A DNA stretch of 64,000 nt from Methanomicrobium mobile BP (lineage in GTDB: Archaea > Halobacteriota > Methanomicrobia > Methanomicrobiales > Methanomicrobiaceae), in assembly GCF_000711215.1 (NCBI RefSeq), contig NZ_JOMF01000004.1, positions 407,970 to 471,969 of the forward strand. Reading direction: 5' to 3'. Position numbers and translations under genes: made by a program. Under the pieces are notes generated by a model. That model saw only the letters and a program-made list of their open reading frames with translations, made no database searches and had not been told where the DNA came from. The stretch's first letter is position 1. Each line of letters starts with the position of its first letter. Positions 25,871-34,378 of this stretch are shown piece by piece.

Positions 25871-26470
25871 TCAAACCGTATAGTATTCGGTTCCGTCAAC
25901 CCTGTCGCCTTTCACGGCATACCACCATTCGCCCAAATCCACCCCGTTGAGCCTTTTGATGTAAAAGTTGATTATGCCGTTTTGCGACCTGTCAAAATCG
26001 GCGTCACGGTAGGGACCGAAGATGTGACCCTTCGGCGAATATACGGTAATACTGAGATTGGAGAACGTATCCGACTCCGCCGCACTCTCCGTGGCATTGC
26101 GCCGGTAATCGGGATTGACGGATTCTCCCCAGCAGAGTTTGATGCCGAGCGCCGTCGTAAACGAGGTCACATTCTGACTGTGCCACTTAACTTCGTTGTT
26201 TTCGATGGTGTTTGCGTCTTTGGGCCAGCTTCTCTTCCAGCGGTTTATGTGCTCTTTCTGCTCGTCGCTCATCTCGGCGTAGAACTCGGGCCAGACCTTC
26301 TGCATGTACTCTCCGATGGTCATCTCCGAGCCTTCAAGCTCGTTCATTATCCTTAACTGCTCTTCGGTCGCATTGGCCGAGAGTGCGTCCACGGGATCCA
26401 TCATCAGAAGCATGAGAATCAGCCCGATGAATACCGCAAAGATTGCCGATTTATACACGGATTGATACAT
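25871..26470 (-). CDS. Secreted protein with EYMQKVWPEF module, full length
   Basis: A 199-residue protein with a signal peptide (AIFAVFIGLILMLLMMDPVDALS). Residues 31-83 form a module shared with the gene at 26668: EEQLRIMNELEG, TIGEYMQKVWPEFYAE, DEQKE, INRWKRSWP. The C-terminal half is beta-rich (LSITVYSPKGHIFGPYRDADF, IINFYIKRLNGVDLGEWWYAV), suggesting a small extracellular domain. No family recognised. The start is supported by GGGGGG seven bases upstream. Confidence 0.6.
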   Translation of the reverse strand: MYQSVYKSAIFAVFIGLILMLLMMDPVDALSANATEEQLRIMNELEGSEMTIGEYMQKVWPEFYAEMSDEQKEHINRWKRSWPKDANTIENNEVKWHSQNVTSFTTALGIKLCWGESVNPDYRRNATESAAESDTFSNLSITVYSPKGHIFGPYRDADFDRSQNGIINFYIKRLNGVDLGEWWYAVKGDRVDGTEYYTV

Positions 26471-26667
26471 TGTGTCCCCCCTTTTATCCTGTCAGGTTAT
26501 GTTTGGTCCTGTTTTGTCAGTTTGGTTATGTCTTTTTCTGTTGTGTTCTGTTCAGTCCTTAGTTCGTTTCAGTTCGGTTCAGTCAGTTTGTTCTGTTTTA
26601 TTCTCAGTCCTTTTAGTCCTGTTCGGTAATCATGGAGTCCGATATTGTTTAATGGTCTCTTTGTAAC
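26471..26667. other. T/G-rich low-complexity spacer
   Basis: Between the two related secreted-protein genes lies a spacer made almost only of T, G and C on the plus strand, with repeated GTTCAGT/GTCAGTTTG/TCAGTCC words. No gene seen. It follows the stop codon of the upstream (minus-strand) paralogue. Confidence 0.5.
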
Positions 26668-27111
26668 TCAGAAATATAAGCATTTTGCCGCAAGAATACA
26701 ATATGCGGTCGCGGGGCAGGAAATTTTCAGAGGCATGACTCCATACCTGATTATGTTCATTCCTTTTGCGGCATTCGCCGTTAACTGAGATCCCGTTCCC
26801 GTATTTTCCGCTTTAATTTCGTCCTTTTTTTCTTCGTTATTCTCATGTTTGTTTACGGATTTTACATCATCGGGCCAGCTTTTCTTCCAGTTGTTGATCT
26901 TCTCTTTCTGTTCGTCATCGAGTTCCGCGTAGAACTCGGGCCAGACTTTCTGCATGTACTCTCCGATGGTAATGTCGGTGCCTTCAAGCTCATTCATTAT
27001 CTTTAACTGTTCATCTGTCGCCACGGCTTTAAGAGCGCTTACAGGTGAACAGATTAATACTGCGCAGAGAAGTAATACTCCGGCAATTACATACTTTGTA
27101 GTTTTTTCCAT
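26668..27111 (-). CDS. Secreted protein with EYMQKVWPEF module, divergent tail
   Basis: A 147-residue paralogue of the gene at 25871. The signal peptide (YVIAGVLLLCAVLICSPVSALK) and the module (DEQLKIMNELEG, TIGEYMQKVWPEFYAE, INNWKKSWP) are conserved at about 75 percent by eye. After residue 90 the sequence is Asn/Glu/Lys-rich and then ends in an unrelated tail (GMNIIRYGVMPLKISCPATAYC...). The beta-rich domain of its partner is missing, so this copy may be truncated or shifted out of frame. Confidence 0.5.
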   Translation of the reverse strand: MEKTTKYVIAGVLLLCAVLICSPVSALKAVATDEQLKIMNELEGTDITIGEYMQKVWPEFYAELDDEQKEKINNWKKSWPDDVKSVNKHENNEEKKDEIKAENTGTGSQLTANAAKGMNIIRYGVMPLKISCPATAYCILAAKCLYF

Positions 27112-27186
27112 AGAGATTTCCTGTCAAAAATTTTCTTGACATATCCTCATATATCGTGCAGGTTAATAACCGCTCTCTGATCCCTA

Positions 27187-27268
27187 TCAAACAATCGATT
27201 CGGCAAAGATCAATTGTTTGATGAGGATGAGAGATGGTATATATTGCATAGATTCGATACAAAAAATC
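27187..27268 (+). promoter_or_regulatory. Promoter with TCAA-TTGT-TTGA palindrome, array gene 1
   Basis: The palindrome TCAATTGTTTGA at about 27210-27221 lies just upstream of a TATA box (GTATATATTG, 27238-27247), 25-30 bases before the ATG at 27269, so the transcript is probably leaderless. A TCAAACAAT at 27187-27195 adds a further inverted partner. Nearly the same 60 bases recur before gene 4 at 31048. Confidence 0.6.
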
Positions 27269-28519
27269 ATGAGAATTACAATATCACAAATTCCCTTGAT
27301 ACTCTCCCTACTAATCATTTTGATTTCTTCATGCGTGCTTCCTGCATCCGCCTTGGAATTCTCTGAAGAAAAAATAATATTTGTCGCAGATGAGACAGCT
27401 GCTCCCAAATTTGCCATTGATTCGGGCAATATTTTCATCATGGAAAGGTGTATGAACCATAAAAACGATCACGGTGACTATATCATAGGATGGTCAAAAC
27501 TTTACATCTATAACATAAGCACCGATAAACTGACTGAATTAACCTTTGATGATATGCCGAATACGGGAAATCACTTTCCGATTGACATATCAGGAAATAC
27601 TGTTTACTGGATGGGAGAATCCTATATTCGATTATATGATACAGAATCAAAATCGTATGACAAATTACCTGTGCCGTCATCTCAACTGAGGTACCTCGCA
27701 GTTCAGGATGAAACGCTTGCACTTATTGCTACAGACTATCCTAACGGAATGGAGGGAAATGATATTTACATATCAACCGACGCAGGTGGAAATTTTAAAC
27801 ACTACATATTCCCCGGATATCAATACGACATAAAAATTAGCGGGAATAATGTTGCCTTTTATGACGACAGATACGGTCAGATGAGAAATACGGTACATTA
27901 TCTCAATATCGATACTGGAGAGTCACATCAGATAGGTGACGAAACCAAAGGAGTGTACTTATATCCCGATATCTCGGGCAGTAATATTGTCTACATATTT
28001 GACCCTGATTTTTCTTCTTTTATGAAAGGTCCTAAGGAGGCTAAACAGGAATTACATCTGACCGACATTTCGACAAATAAGACATACCTGATTGCATCAC
28101 CAAACGCACGAATTTCCTCAGCCGCAATCGATAATGACTACATTGTCTGGTGCGATAACAGGGATGAATCGGGAAAATACAAGCTATTTCTTTTCAATAT
28201 GAAAGAAAATAAGGAGTATTACGTTGCCGATATCAATGCGGAATACGGAGCGGCTCCTCTTGTATCGAAAAACACAATAGTATGGGCTGACGGTGTCGAT
28301 AACAAAGGAGTCATAAAAATCGTGACAATACATGATGAGAACTATGTCGATGAAGGCATAAGCGGCAACAGCGGCACGGACAACACAAACAACTCAGAAA
28401 ACCCTCAGCCACAGCAGACAAGTCCGCAAACGGCATCGGGGGAAATAGTGTGCATAATTATCTCGGTCGGCATTGCATTAATCGCCAAAGCAGGATATCA
28501 TGGAAGAAAGAATAACTGA
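27269..28519 (+). CDS. Secreted beta-propeller-like surface protein, array gene 1
   Basis: A 416-residue protein: signal peptide (to ASALEFSE), a large repeat domain, a Ser/Thr/Asn/Gln-rich stalk (NNSENPQPQQTSPQT) and a C-terminal membrane helix (IVCIIISVGIALIAKAGY) with a basic end. Blades show recurrent patterns such as KLYIYNISTDKLTELTFDD, ISGNTVYWMGES, YPDISGSNIVYIFDPDF, DNDYIVWCDNRD, SKNTIVWADGVD, close to TolB/WD40-like propellers. Start ATG 27269 is chosen because it begins the signal peptide and fits the TATA spacing. Its last 20 bases contain the start of gene 2. Function unknown; probably a surface adhesin or binding protein. Confidence 0.75.
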   Translation: MRITISQIPLILSLLIILISSCVLPASALEFSEEKIIFVADETAAPKFAIDSGNIFIMERCMNHKNDHGDYIIGWSKLYIYNISTDKLTELTFDDMPNTGNHFPIDISGNTVYWMGESYIRLYDTESKSYDKLPVPSSQLRYLAVQDETLALIATDYPNGMEGNDIYISTDAGGNFKHYIFPGYQYDIKISGNNVAFYDDRYGQMRNTVHYLNIDTGESHQIGDETKGVYLYPDISGSNIVYIFDPDFSSFMKGPKEAKQELHLTDISTNKTYLIASPNARISSAAIDNDYIVWCDNRDESGKYKLFLFNMKENKEYYVADINAEYGAAPLVSKNTIVWADGVDNKGVIKIVTIHDENYVDEGISGNSGTDNTNNSENPQPQQTSPQTASGEIVCIIISVGIALIAKAGYHGRKNN

Positions 28520-29783
28520 ATTGATACTCATAATTATCTCTTTAATTTCTTTATGCGTGCTTCCGGCATCAGCCTTGGAGTTATCCGAAGAAAAAACGAT
28601 ATTTGTCTCAGATGATACAGCATTTCCCTATTATGCCATTGATTCGGGAAACATCTTCATATTGGATTTGTATTTTGATAAGTATGCAAACAAGGATAAG
28701 AAACAAGACGATGAATGGTCAAGACTTTATTTGTACAATATAAGTAGCGATAAACTGACGGAATTAACCTTTGATGACATGTCCAATACGAAAGCAAATG
28801 ACCCAATCGCAATTTCGGGAAATACAGTATATTGGACGGTAAATTCTGATTACCTATCATATGATGCGGATATCAGATCATATAATACAGCATCAAAAGC
28901 TTACAACAGATTATCCGTGCCGCCGTCTTTCCCGGAAGAACTTGCAGTTCAGGATAAAACGATTGCACTTGTTGCGACAAGATTTCCCGGTGACATTGAC
29001 GGTCCCGACATTTGCCTTTCAAAGGATGGGGGTGAAAACTTTAAACGCTACAGACAACCCGGACATCAGGAAGGCATGAAAATGAGCGGTAATATTGTTG
29101 TCTATAAAGACAGCAGATCCAGCCATTCGAGTAATGCATTAAATTATCTTAATATCGACACATGGGAATCATATCAGATAGGTGACGAAACCAAAGGAGT
29201 ATACACCTCTCCCGATATCTCGGGCAGTAATATTGTCTACAGATTTGATCCCGATTTCTATTCTTTTCTGAAAGGTCAGGATGCGAAACATGAATTACAT
29301 ATGATTGAAATTTCGACAAACAAGACATCAATAATTGCAGCACCAAACGCACGAATTTCCTCATTCGCAATCGATAAAGACTATATCGTCTGGTGCGATA
29401 ACAGGGATAAACCAAATTACAAACTTTATCTCTATGATCTGAAAGAAAATAAAGAATATTACTTTGCCGATATCAATGATGAATACGGATCTGCCCCTCT
29501 TGTATCGAAAAACACAATTGTCTGGTCGGATAATGTCGATAACAGAAATGTCCTGAAAATTGTGACAATCCATGATGAGAACTGCGTCGATGACGGCATA
29601 AGCGGTAGCAGCGGCAGTGACGATACGGATAACACAGGCAACTCTGAGAACTCTCAGCCGCAGAATACAAACTCTGACAATACACAATCACAAACGGCAT
29701 CGGGTGAAGTTGTTTGGATAATTGTCTCAGTCGGCATTGCATTAATTGCCATGGCGGGATATCATGGAAGAAAAAATAACTGA
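28500..29783 (+). CDS. Secreted beta-propeller-like surface protein, array gene 2
   Basis: A 427-residue paralogue of gene 1 with the same order: signal peptide, propeller blades (LYLYNISSDKLTELTFDDMSN, YPD/SPDISGSNIVYRFDPDF, DKDYIVWCDNRDKPNYKLYLYDLKENKEYYFADIN), Ser/Asn/Gln stalk and C-terminal helix. The ATG at 28500 lies inside the end of gene 1, so the two frames overlap by 20 bases and are probably translationally coupled. An insertion relative to genes 1 and 3 (DLYFDKYANKDKKQDDEW) is shared with gene 4. Confidence 0.75.
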   Translation: MEERITELILIIISLISLCVLPASALELSEEKTIFVSDDTAFPYYAIDSGNIFILDLYFDKYANKDKKQDDEWSRLYLYNISSDKLTELTFDDMSNTKANDPIAISGNTVYWTVNSDYLSYDADIRSYNTASKAYNRLSVPPSFPEELAVQDKTIALVATRFPGDIDGPDICLSKDGGENFKRYRQPGHQEGMKMSGNIVVYKDSRSSHSSNALNYLNIDTWESYQIGDETKGVYTSPDISGSNIVYRFDPDFYSFLKGQDAKHELHMIEISTNKTSIIAAPNARISSFAIDKDYIVWCDNRDKPNYKLYLYDLKENKEYYFADINDEYGSAPLVSKNTIVWSDNVDNRNVLKIVTIHDENCVDDGISGSSGSDDTDNTGNSENSQPQNTNSDNTQSQTASGEVVWIIVSVGIALIAMAGYHGRKNN

Positions 29784-31002
29784 ATTGATACTCATAATTA
29801 TTTCTTTAATTTCTTTATGCGTTTTTCCGGCATCCGCATTGGAGTTATCTGAAGAAAAAATAATATTTGTTGCCGATGAGACAGCATATCCCAAATTTGC
29901 CATAGATTCGGGAAATATTTTCATCATGGAATTGTGTCCTGACCAAAACGACGGTCTTTATGACTTTATCATAGGATGGTCAAAACTTTACATCTATAAT
30001 ATAAGCACCGATAAACTTACGGAATTAACCTTTGATGATATGCCCGATACAAGAGGTCCCTCCCCAATCGCCATTTCGGGGAATACTGTTTATTGGACGG
30101 TAAATTCGGATTTACGATCATATGACATGGCATCAAAATCATACAACGAAATACTTGTGCCACCGTCTCAACTGATAGACCTTGAAATTAAGGATAAAAC
30201 GATTGTACTTACCGCTACGGATTTTCCAAATGACATTGAAGGTCGTGACATTTACATATCAAAAGATGCGGGTGCAAACTTTAAACGCTACAGACTCCCA
30301 GGGTATCAATATGGCATTAAAATAAGCGGCAATATTGTCGCCTTTTATGACGACAGATACGGTCAGATGAAAGATACGGTACATTATCTTAATATTGATA
30401 CGGGAGAATCTCATCAGATTGGTGACGAAACCAAAGGATTGTACTCATATCCTCATATATCGGGCAATAATATCGTCTACAGATATGACCCCGATTTTTA
30501 TTCATTTTTGAAAGATCAGAAGGATATGAAGCAGGAATTATATATTACCGACATTTCGACAAACAAGACCTCCATAATTGCGTCGCCAAACGCACGAATT
30601 CCCTCATTCGCGTTTGATAAAGATTACATTGTCTGGGATGATAACCGCAATAAATCCAATTACAAGTTTTATCTTTACGATCTGAAAGAAAATAAAGAGT
30701 ATTATGTTGCCGATATCAATGGGGAATACGGATCGGCTCCTCAGATCTCAAAAAATATAATAGCTTGGGTTGACAGTGTCGACAACAGAAATGTCCTGAA
30801 AATTGTGACAATACATGATGAAAACTATGTCGATGACGACATAAGCGGCAACAGCGGCACGGACGACATAGACAACTCTGAGAACTCTCAGTCACAGCAG
30901 ACAAGTCCACAAACGGCATCAGGGGAAATTGTCTGCATAATTATCTCGGTCGGCATTGCATTAATTGTCATGGGGGGATATCATGGAAGAAAAAATAACT
31001 GA
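29764..31002 (+). CDS. Secreted beta-propeller-like surface protein, array gene 3
   Basis: A 412-residue paralogue, closest to gene 1 in its N-terminal half (IFIMELCPDQNDGLYDFIIGWSKLYIYNISTDKL). It again overlaps the previous gene by 20 bases (29764-29783), in the same arrangement as the gene 1/gene 2 junction. After its stop at 31002 the sequence that would start the next gene (ATGGAAGAAAAAATAACTGA, 30983-31002) is cut off. The upstream in-frame ATG at 29746 is less likely. Confidence 0.75.
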   Translation: MEEKITELILIIISLISLCVFPASALELSEEKIIFVADETAYPKFAIDSGNIFIMELCPDQNDGLYDFIIGWSKLYIYNISTDKLTELTFDDMPDTRGPSPIAISGNTVYWTVNSDLRSYDMASKSYNEILVPPSQLIDLEIKDKTIVLTATDFPNDIEGRDIYISKDAGANFKRYRLPGYQYGIKISGNIVAFYDDRYGQMKDTVHYLNIDTGESHQIGDETKGLYSYPHISGNNIVYRYDPDFYSFLKDQKDMKQELYITDISTNKTSIIASPNARIPSFAFDKDYIVWDDNRNKSNYKFYLYDLKENKEYYVADINGEYGSAPQISKNIIAWVDSVDNRNVLKIVTIHDENYVDDDISGNSGTDDIDNSENSQSQQTSPQTASGEIVCIIISVGIALIVMGGYHGRKNN

Positions 31003-31047
31003 ATACAAATGAATAAGTAGGAAATACGGAATAAAATCAAGAAATCA

Positions 31048-31107
31048 TCAATTGTTTGATGAGGATGAGAGATGGTATATATCGTATAGATAAGATAGAA
31101 ACAAATC
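31048..31107 (+). promoter_or_regulatory. Promoter with extended palindrome, array gene 4
   Basis: TCATCAATTGTTTGATGA (about 31046-31063) is a perfect palindrome with arms TCATCAA/TTGATGA. It precedes a TATA box (GTATATATCG, 31075-31084) and a leaderless-type start at 31108. The segment repeats the one before gene 1 (27207-27268) with a few substitutions. Confidence 0.6.
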
Positions 31108-32397
31108 ATGAGAATTACAACATCACATATTCCTTTGATACTCTCACTGATGCTCTTATTAATTTCTTTCGCGTTTCCGATATCCGCTCTTGAATTATCG
31201 GAAGAAAAAACAATATTTGTCTCCGATGATGCAGCATCTCCCAGATTTGTCATAGATGCTGGAAACATTTTCATATTGGATTTATATTTTGATAAGTATG
31301 CAAACAAAAATAAGAAACAAGACGATGAATGGTCAAAACTTTATTTCTATAATATAAGCACCGATAAACTGGCGGAATTAACCTTTGATGACATGTCGAA
31401 TACGAAAGCAAACGACCCAATCGCAATTTCGGGGAATACGGTATATTGGACGGTAAATTCTGATTACCGATCATATGATACGGATATTAGATCATATGAT
31501 ATAGTATCAAAATCTTACAACAGATTATCCGTGCCGCCATCACACCCGATAGAACTATATGTTCAGGATAAAACGATTTCACTTCTTGCTACAAAATTTC
31601 CTGATGACATTGACGGTCCTAACATTTGCATATCAACTGATGCAGGTGAGAACTTTAAACGCTACAGACTCCCGGGACATCAATCCGGCGGAAAAAACAG
31701 CGGAAATATTGTCGTCTTTGGTGACAGCAGATACGGTCAGATGAGAAAATCAGTCCATTATCTTAATATCGATACGGGAGAATCCTATCAGATAGGTGAT
31801 GAAACCAAAGGGGTGTACACATACCCCGATATCTCGGGCACTAATATAGTCTACAGATTTGACTCCGATTTTTATTCGTACCTGAAAGGTCTGGATGTGA
31901 ACCAGGAATTATACGTTACCGACATCTCGACTGACAAGACATCCCTGATTGCATCACCAAACGCACGAATTAACGTACCAGCAATCGATAAAGACTATAT
32001 TGTCTGGTGCGACAATAGGAATAAACCCATTTTCAAGCTTTATCTTTACGATCTGAAAGAAAATAAGGAGTATTATGTTGCCGATATCAATGATGAATAC
32101 GGAGCGGCTCCTCTTGTATCGAAAAACACAATTGTCTGGTCGGATAATGTAGACAATAAAAATGTCCTGAAAATTGTGACAATACATGATGAGAACTATA
32201 TCGATGACGGCATAAGCGGCAACAGCGGCACGGACGACATGGATAACACAGGCAACTCTGAGAACTCTCAGCCACAGAATACAAATTCTGACAATGCACA
32301 ATCACAAACGGCATCGGGTGAGGCGGTGTTTATTATTGCCGCTGTCTGCACCGCACTCTTTGCCAAAGCCCTGTATCAGAGAAGAAACGATGAATGA
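31108..32397 (+). CDS. Secreted beta-propeller-like surface protein, array gene 4
   Basis: A 429-residue paralogue with its own promoter. The signal peptide resembles gene 1 (MRITTSHIPLILSLMLLLIS), while the first blade insertion resembles gene 2. It carries the same stalk and a different C-terminal helix (AVFIIAAVCTALFAKALYQRRNDE). This mosaic of gene 1-like and gene 2-like parts suggests recombination between copies. Gene-free A-rich sequence with AGGAAAT repeats follows (about 32427-32475). Confidence 0.75.
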   Translation: MRITTSHIPLILSLMLLLISFAFPISALELSEEKTIFVSDDAASPRFVIDAGNIFILDLYFDKYANKNKKQDDEWSKLYFYNISTDKLAELTFDDMSNTKANDPIAISGNTVYWTVNSDYRSYDTDIRSYDIVSKSYNRLSVPPSHPIELYVQDKTISLLATKFPDDIDGPNICISTDAGENFKRYRLPGHQSGGKNSGNIVVFGDSRYGQMRKSVHYLNIDTGESYQIGDETKGVYTYPDISGTNIVYRFDSDFYSYLKGLDVNQELYVTDISTDKTSLIASPNARINVPAIDKDYIVWCDNRNKPIFKLYLYDLKENKEYYVADINDEYGAAPLVSKNTIVWSDNVDNKNVLKIVTIHDENYIDDGISGNSGTDDMDNTGNSENSQPQNTNSDNAQSQTASGEAVFIIAAVCTALFAKALYQRRNDE

Positions 32398-32532
32398 AAA
32401 ATAAACGAACGAAAACCGGAGCAGAAGGAAATACGGGATGTTCAGGAAATAAAGGAAATAGAAATATAAAGGAAATACAGGGAATACGCAAGTGAGAAAA
32501 GATTATTGCAATAAATATTATCCTAATTGAAC

Positions 32533-32547
32533 GCCAATAATATTGGC
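32533..32547. promoter_or_regulatory. Palindrome at the tyrS start
   Basis: GCCAATAATATTGGC is a perfect 15-base inverted repeat centred at 32540, seven bases before the tyrS ATG. A TATA-like AATAAATATTATCC at about 32509-32522 places the transcription start near or within it. It could be an operator or a short hairpin at the RNA 5' end. Confidence 0.5.
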
Positions 32548-32554
32548 AGAAAAT

Positions 32555-33505
32555 ATGGACGCATACACACTTGCAACAAGAAATACAGTAGAGATCGTCA
32601 CCGAAGATGAATTGAGAGCCGTACTTGCCAAGCCCGAAAAATCCGTATATACGGGATATGAGCCGTCCGGCGAGATTCATCTCGGACACCTCGTCACAAT
32701 AAACAAACTCATGGACCTCCGCGACGCCGGCTTCAAGGTCAAAGTCCTCCTTGCCGACCTTCACGCCTTCCTCAACAAGAAAGGAACGATGGAAAGAGTC
32801 GCCGAACTCGCCGACTACAACCGCCGCTGCTTTGAGGCCGTCGGTCTCAAAGGAAAGAACGTCGAGTTCGTCCTCGGAACCGACGTTCAGTTAAACAAGG
32901 ACTATCAGATAAACACGCTCAGACTCGCCCAGCAGATAACCCTCAACCGTGCCACAAGAAGCATGGACGAGGTCGGCAGAAACATGGACGCACCCCACGT
33001 CTCGCAGATGGTCTACCCCATCATGCAGATGGTCGACATCCACACGCTCGGCGTCGACCTTGCCCTTGGCGGCATCGACCAGAGAAAGATACACATGCTC
33101 GCCCGCGAATACCTCCCGACAATCGGAGCAAAAGCGCCGCTGTGTATGCACACCCCGATTATCAACGGACTTAACGGCAAGAAGATGTCATCCTCCGAGG
33201 GCAACTACATCTCGGTCGCCGACACCGAAGAAGACATCAGAAAGAAGATGAAGAAGGCGTTCTGCCCGCCGGAGATTGAGGAAAACCCGATTCTGCAGGT
33301 CTTAAAATACCACGTCTTCCCGAGACTCGACACCGTCACCTTAAAGCGCCCCGAGAAGTTCGGCGGCGACATGGAATTCACATCCTACGAGGAATGCGAG
33401 AAGCTCTACGGCGAAGGAAAGATTCACCCCGCCGACCTCAAAGCGTCATGCACGGAAGGAATCGTCGAAGTCCTCGCACCCGCAAGAGATTATTTGGGTC
33501 TGTAA
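32555..33505 (+). CDS. tyrS: Tyrosyl-tRNA synthetase
   Basis: A 316-residue archaeal/eukaryotic-type class I TyrRS, charging tRNA-Tyr. HIGH motif is HLGH (residues 42-45); KMSKS motif is KMSSS (210-214), usual for archaeal TyrRS. The tyrosine-binding YTGYEPSGE and LGGIDQRKIHML segments are intact. Length fits the archaeal family (about 305-325). An in-frame TTG at 32543 would add four residues, but it lies in the palindrome, so I prefer ATG 32555. Confidence 0.96.
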   Translation: MDAYTLATRNTVEIVTEDELRAVLAKPEKSVYTGYEPSGEIHLGHLVTINKLMDLRDAGFKVKVLLADLHAFLNKKGTMERVAELADYNRRCFEAVGLKGKNVEFVLGTDVQLNKDYQINTLRLAQQITLNRATRSMDEVGRNMDAPHVSQMVYPIMQMVDIHTLGVDLALGGIDQRKIHMLAREYLPTIGAKAPLCMHTPIINGLNGKKMSSSEGNYISVADTEEDIRKKMKKAFCPPEIEENPILQVLKYHVFPRLDTVTLKRPEKFGGDMEFTSYEECEKLYGEGKIHPADLKASCTEGIVEVLAPARDYLGL

Positions 33506-33525
33506 GACAAAAGGAGTATGATACC

Positions 33526-34128
33526 ATGATGAAACAGAACAGCAAAAAGAGCGGCACGAAAACGGCATTGACAATATTAATGCTCGTTATTGCCGCCGCC
33601 GTCATCCTCACGGCGGGATGCACGGGAACAACAAGCCAGCCGATAACCCAGACTCCGACGCCTGCGGCAACACCCGAGGTTCAGCCGACCGCAACCGAAG
33701 CGGCGCAGGTCACCGCCGAGGCAACACAGACACCCGCCACAAACGGTCCGATATATGCCGCCGGAATGATAGTCACGAACGGCAAAGGCACACTGAAGGT
33801 CATCGGCGAATACAACCCCAAGACCGAACGCTACTGCACGAGAACACTCATGCAGGACAGGGACGGAAACGCCTACCTTCTGAAAGACGGCTCGTTTAAG
33901 GAACTCGGAAGCGATTACGACGCATACAAATCCTTCGAACAGCTCTATAACACGGTCTATGACGACTTAAGCGCACACACCGACGCCGCGGAAGAAGTCT
34001 ATAACGTCAACGAAAAGAGCGGTCAGAGAATCCCCGTCTACGCCACAAACGACAGAATCAACCTTGTCGGTTACCTGATTCCGTCGGATGCGCTCACCAT
34101 GGACTACCTGAACGCAAAGACCGAGTGA
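33526..34128 (+). CDS. Lipoprotein with Thr/Pro linker, unknown function
   Basis: A 200-residue exported lipoprotein. The signal (LTILMLVIAAAVILTAGC) ends in a lipobox with Cys. A linker rich in Thr, Pro, Ala and Gln follows (TSQPITQTPTPAATPEVQPTA), then a globular domain (GKGTLKVIGEYNPKTERYCTRTLMQDRDGNAYLLKDG..., KSGQRIPVYATNDRINLVGYLIPSD). AAGGAG at 33511-33516 supports ATG 33526. It lies 20 bases after tyrS and may be read from the same transcript. No family recognised. Confidence 0.7.
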   Translation: MMKQNSKKSGTKTALTILMLVIAAAVILTAGCTGTTSQPITQTPTPAATPEVQPTATEAAQVTAEATQTPATNGPIYAAGMIVTNGKGTLKVIGEYNPKTERYCTRTLMQDRDGNAYLLKDGSFKELGSDYDAYKSFEQLYNTVYDDLSAHTDAAEEVYNVNEKSGQRIPVYATNDRINLVGYLIPSDALTMDYLNAKTE

Positions 34129-34177
34129 AGACCGCGTAAATCCCTATAGAACCCAATTATCTTCATTTTTTACCCGC

Positions 34178-34260
34178 AATTACCGTGGAATTATCGTGAA
34201 ATATATAGTGCAATTCATCATGCAATTTATCGTGAGTTCACCGTGCAATTATCGTAATCC
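34178..34260. repeat. Imperfect GCAATTxTCGTG repeats
   Basis: Five to six variants of a 13-17-bp unit (GCAATTACCGTG, GAATTATCGTGA, GCAATTCATCAT, GCAATTTATCGTG, GCAATTATCGTA), starting about 50 bases after the lipoprotein stop codon. No coding frame. Confidence 0.65.
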
Positions 34261-34378
34261 CCTTTTCGTCCCATCATCTTTATTTAGCATAATCATCAAC
34301 TTTTTGTCGGGATCCGACAGATAATATTTGGGCAATTTACCTCTCTGAATATTCACCGACAGTATGGTCTGAGACTTC

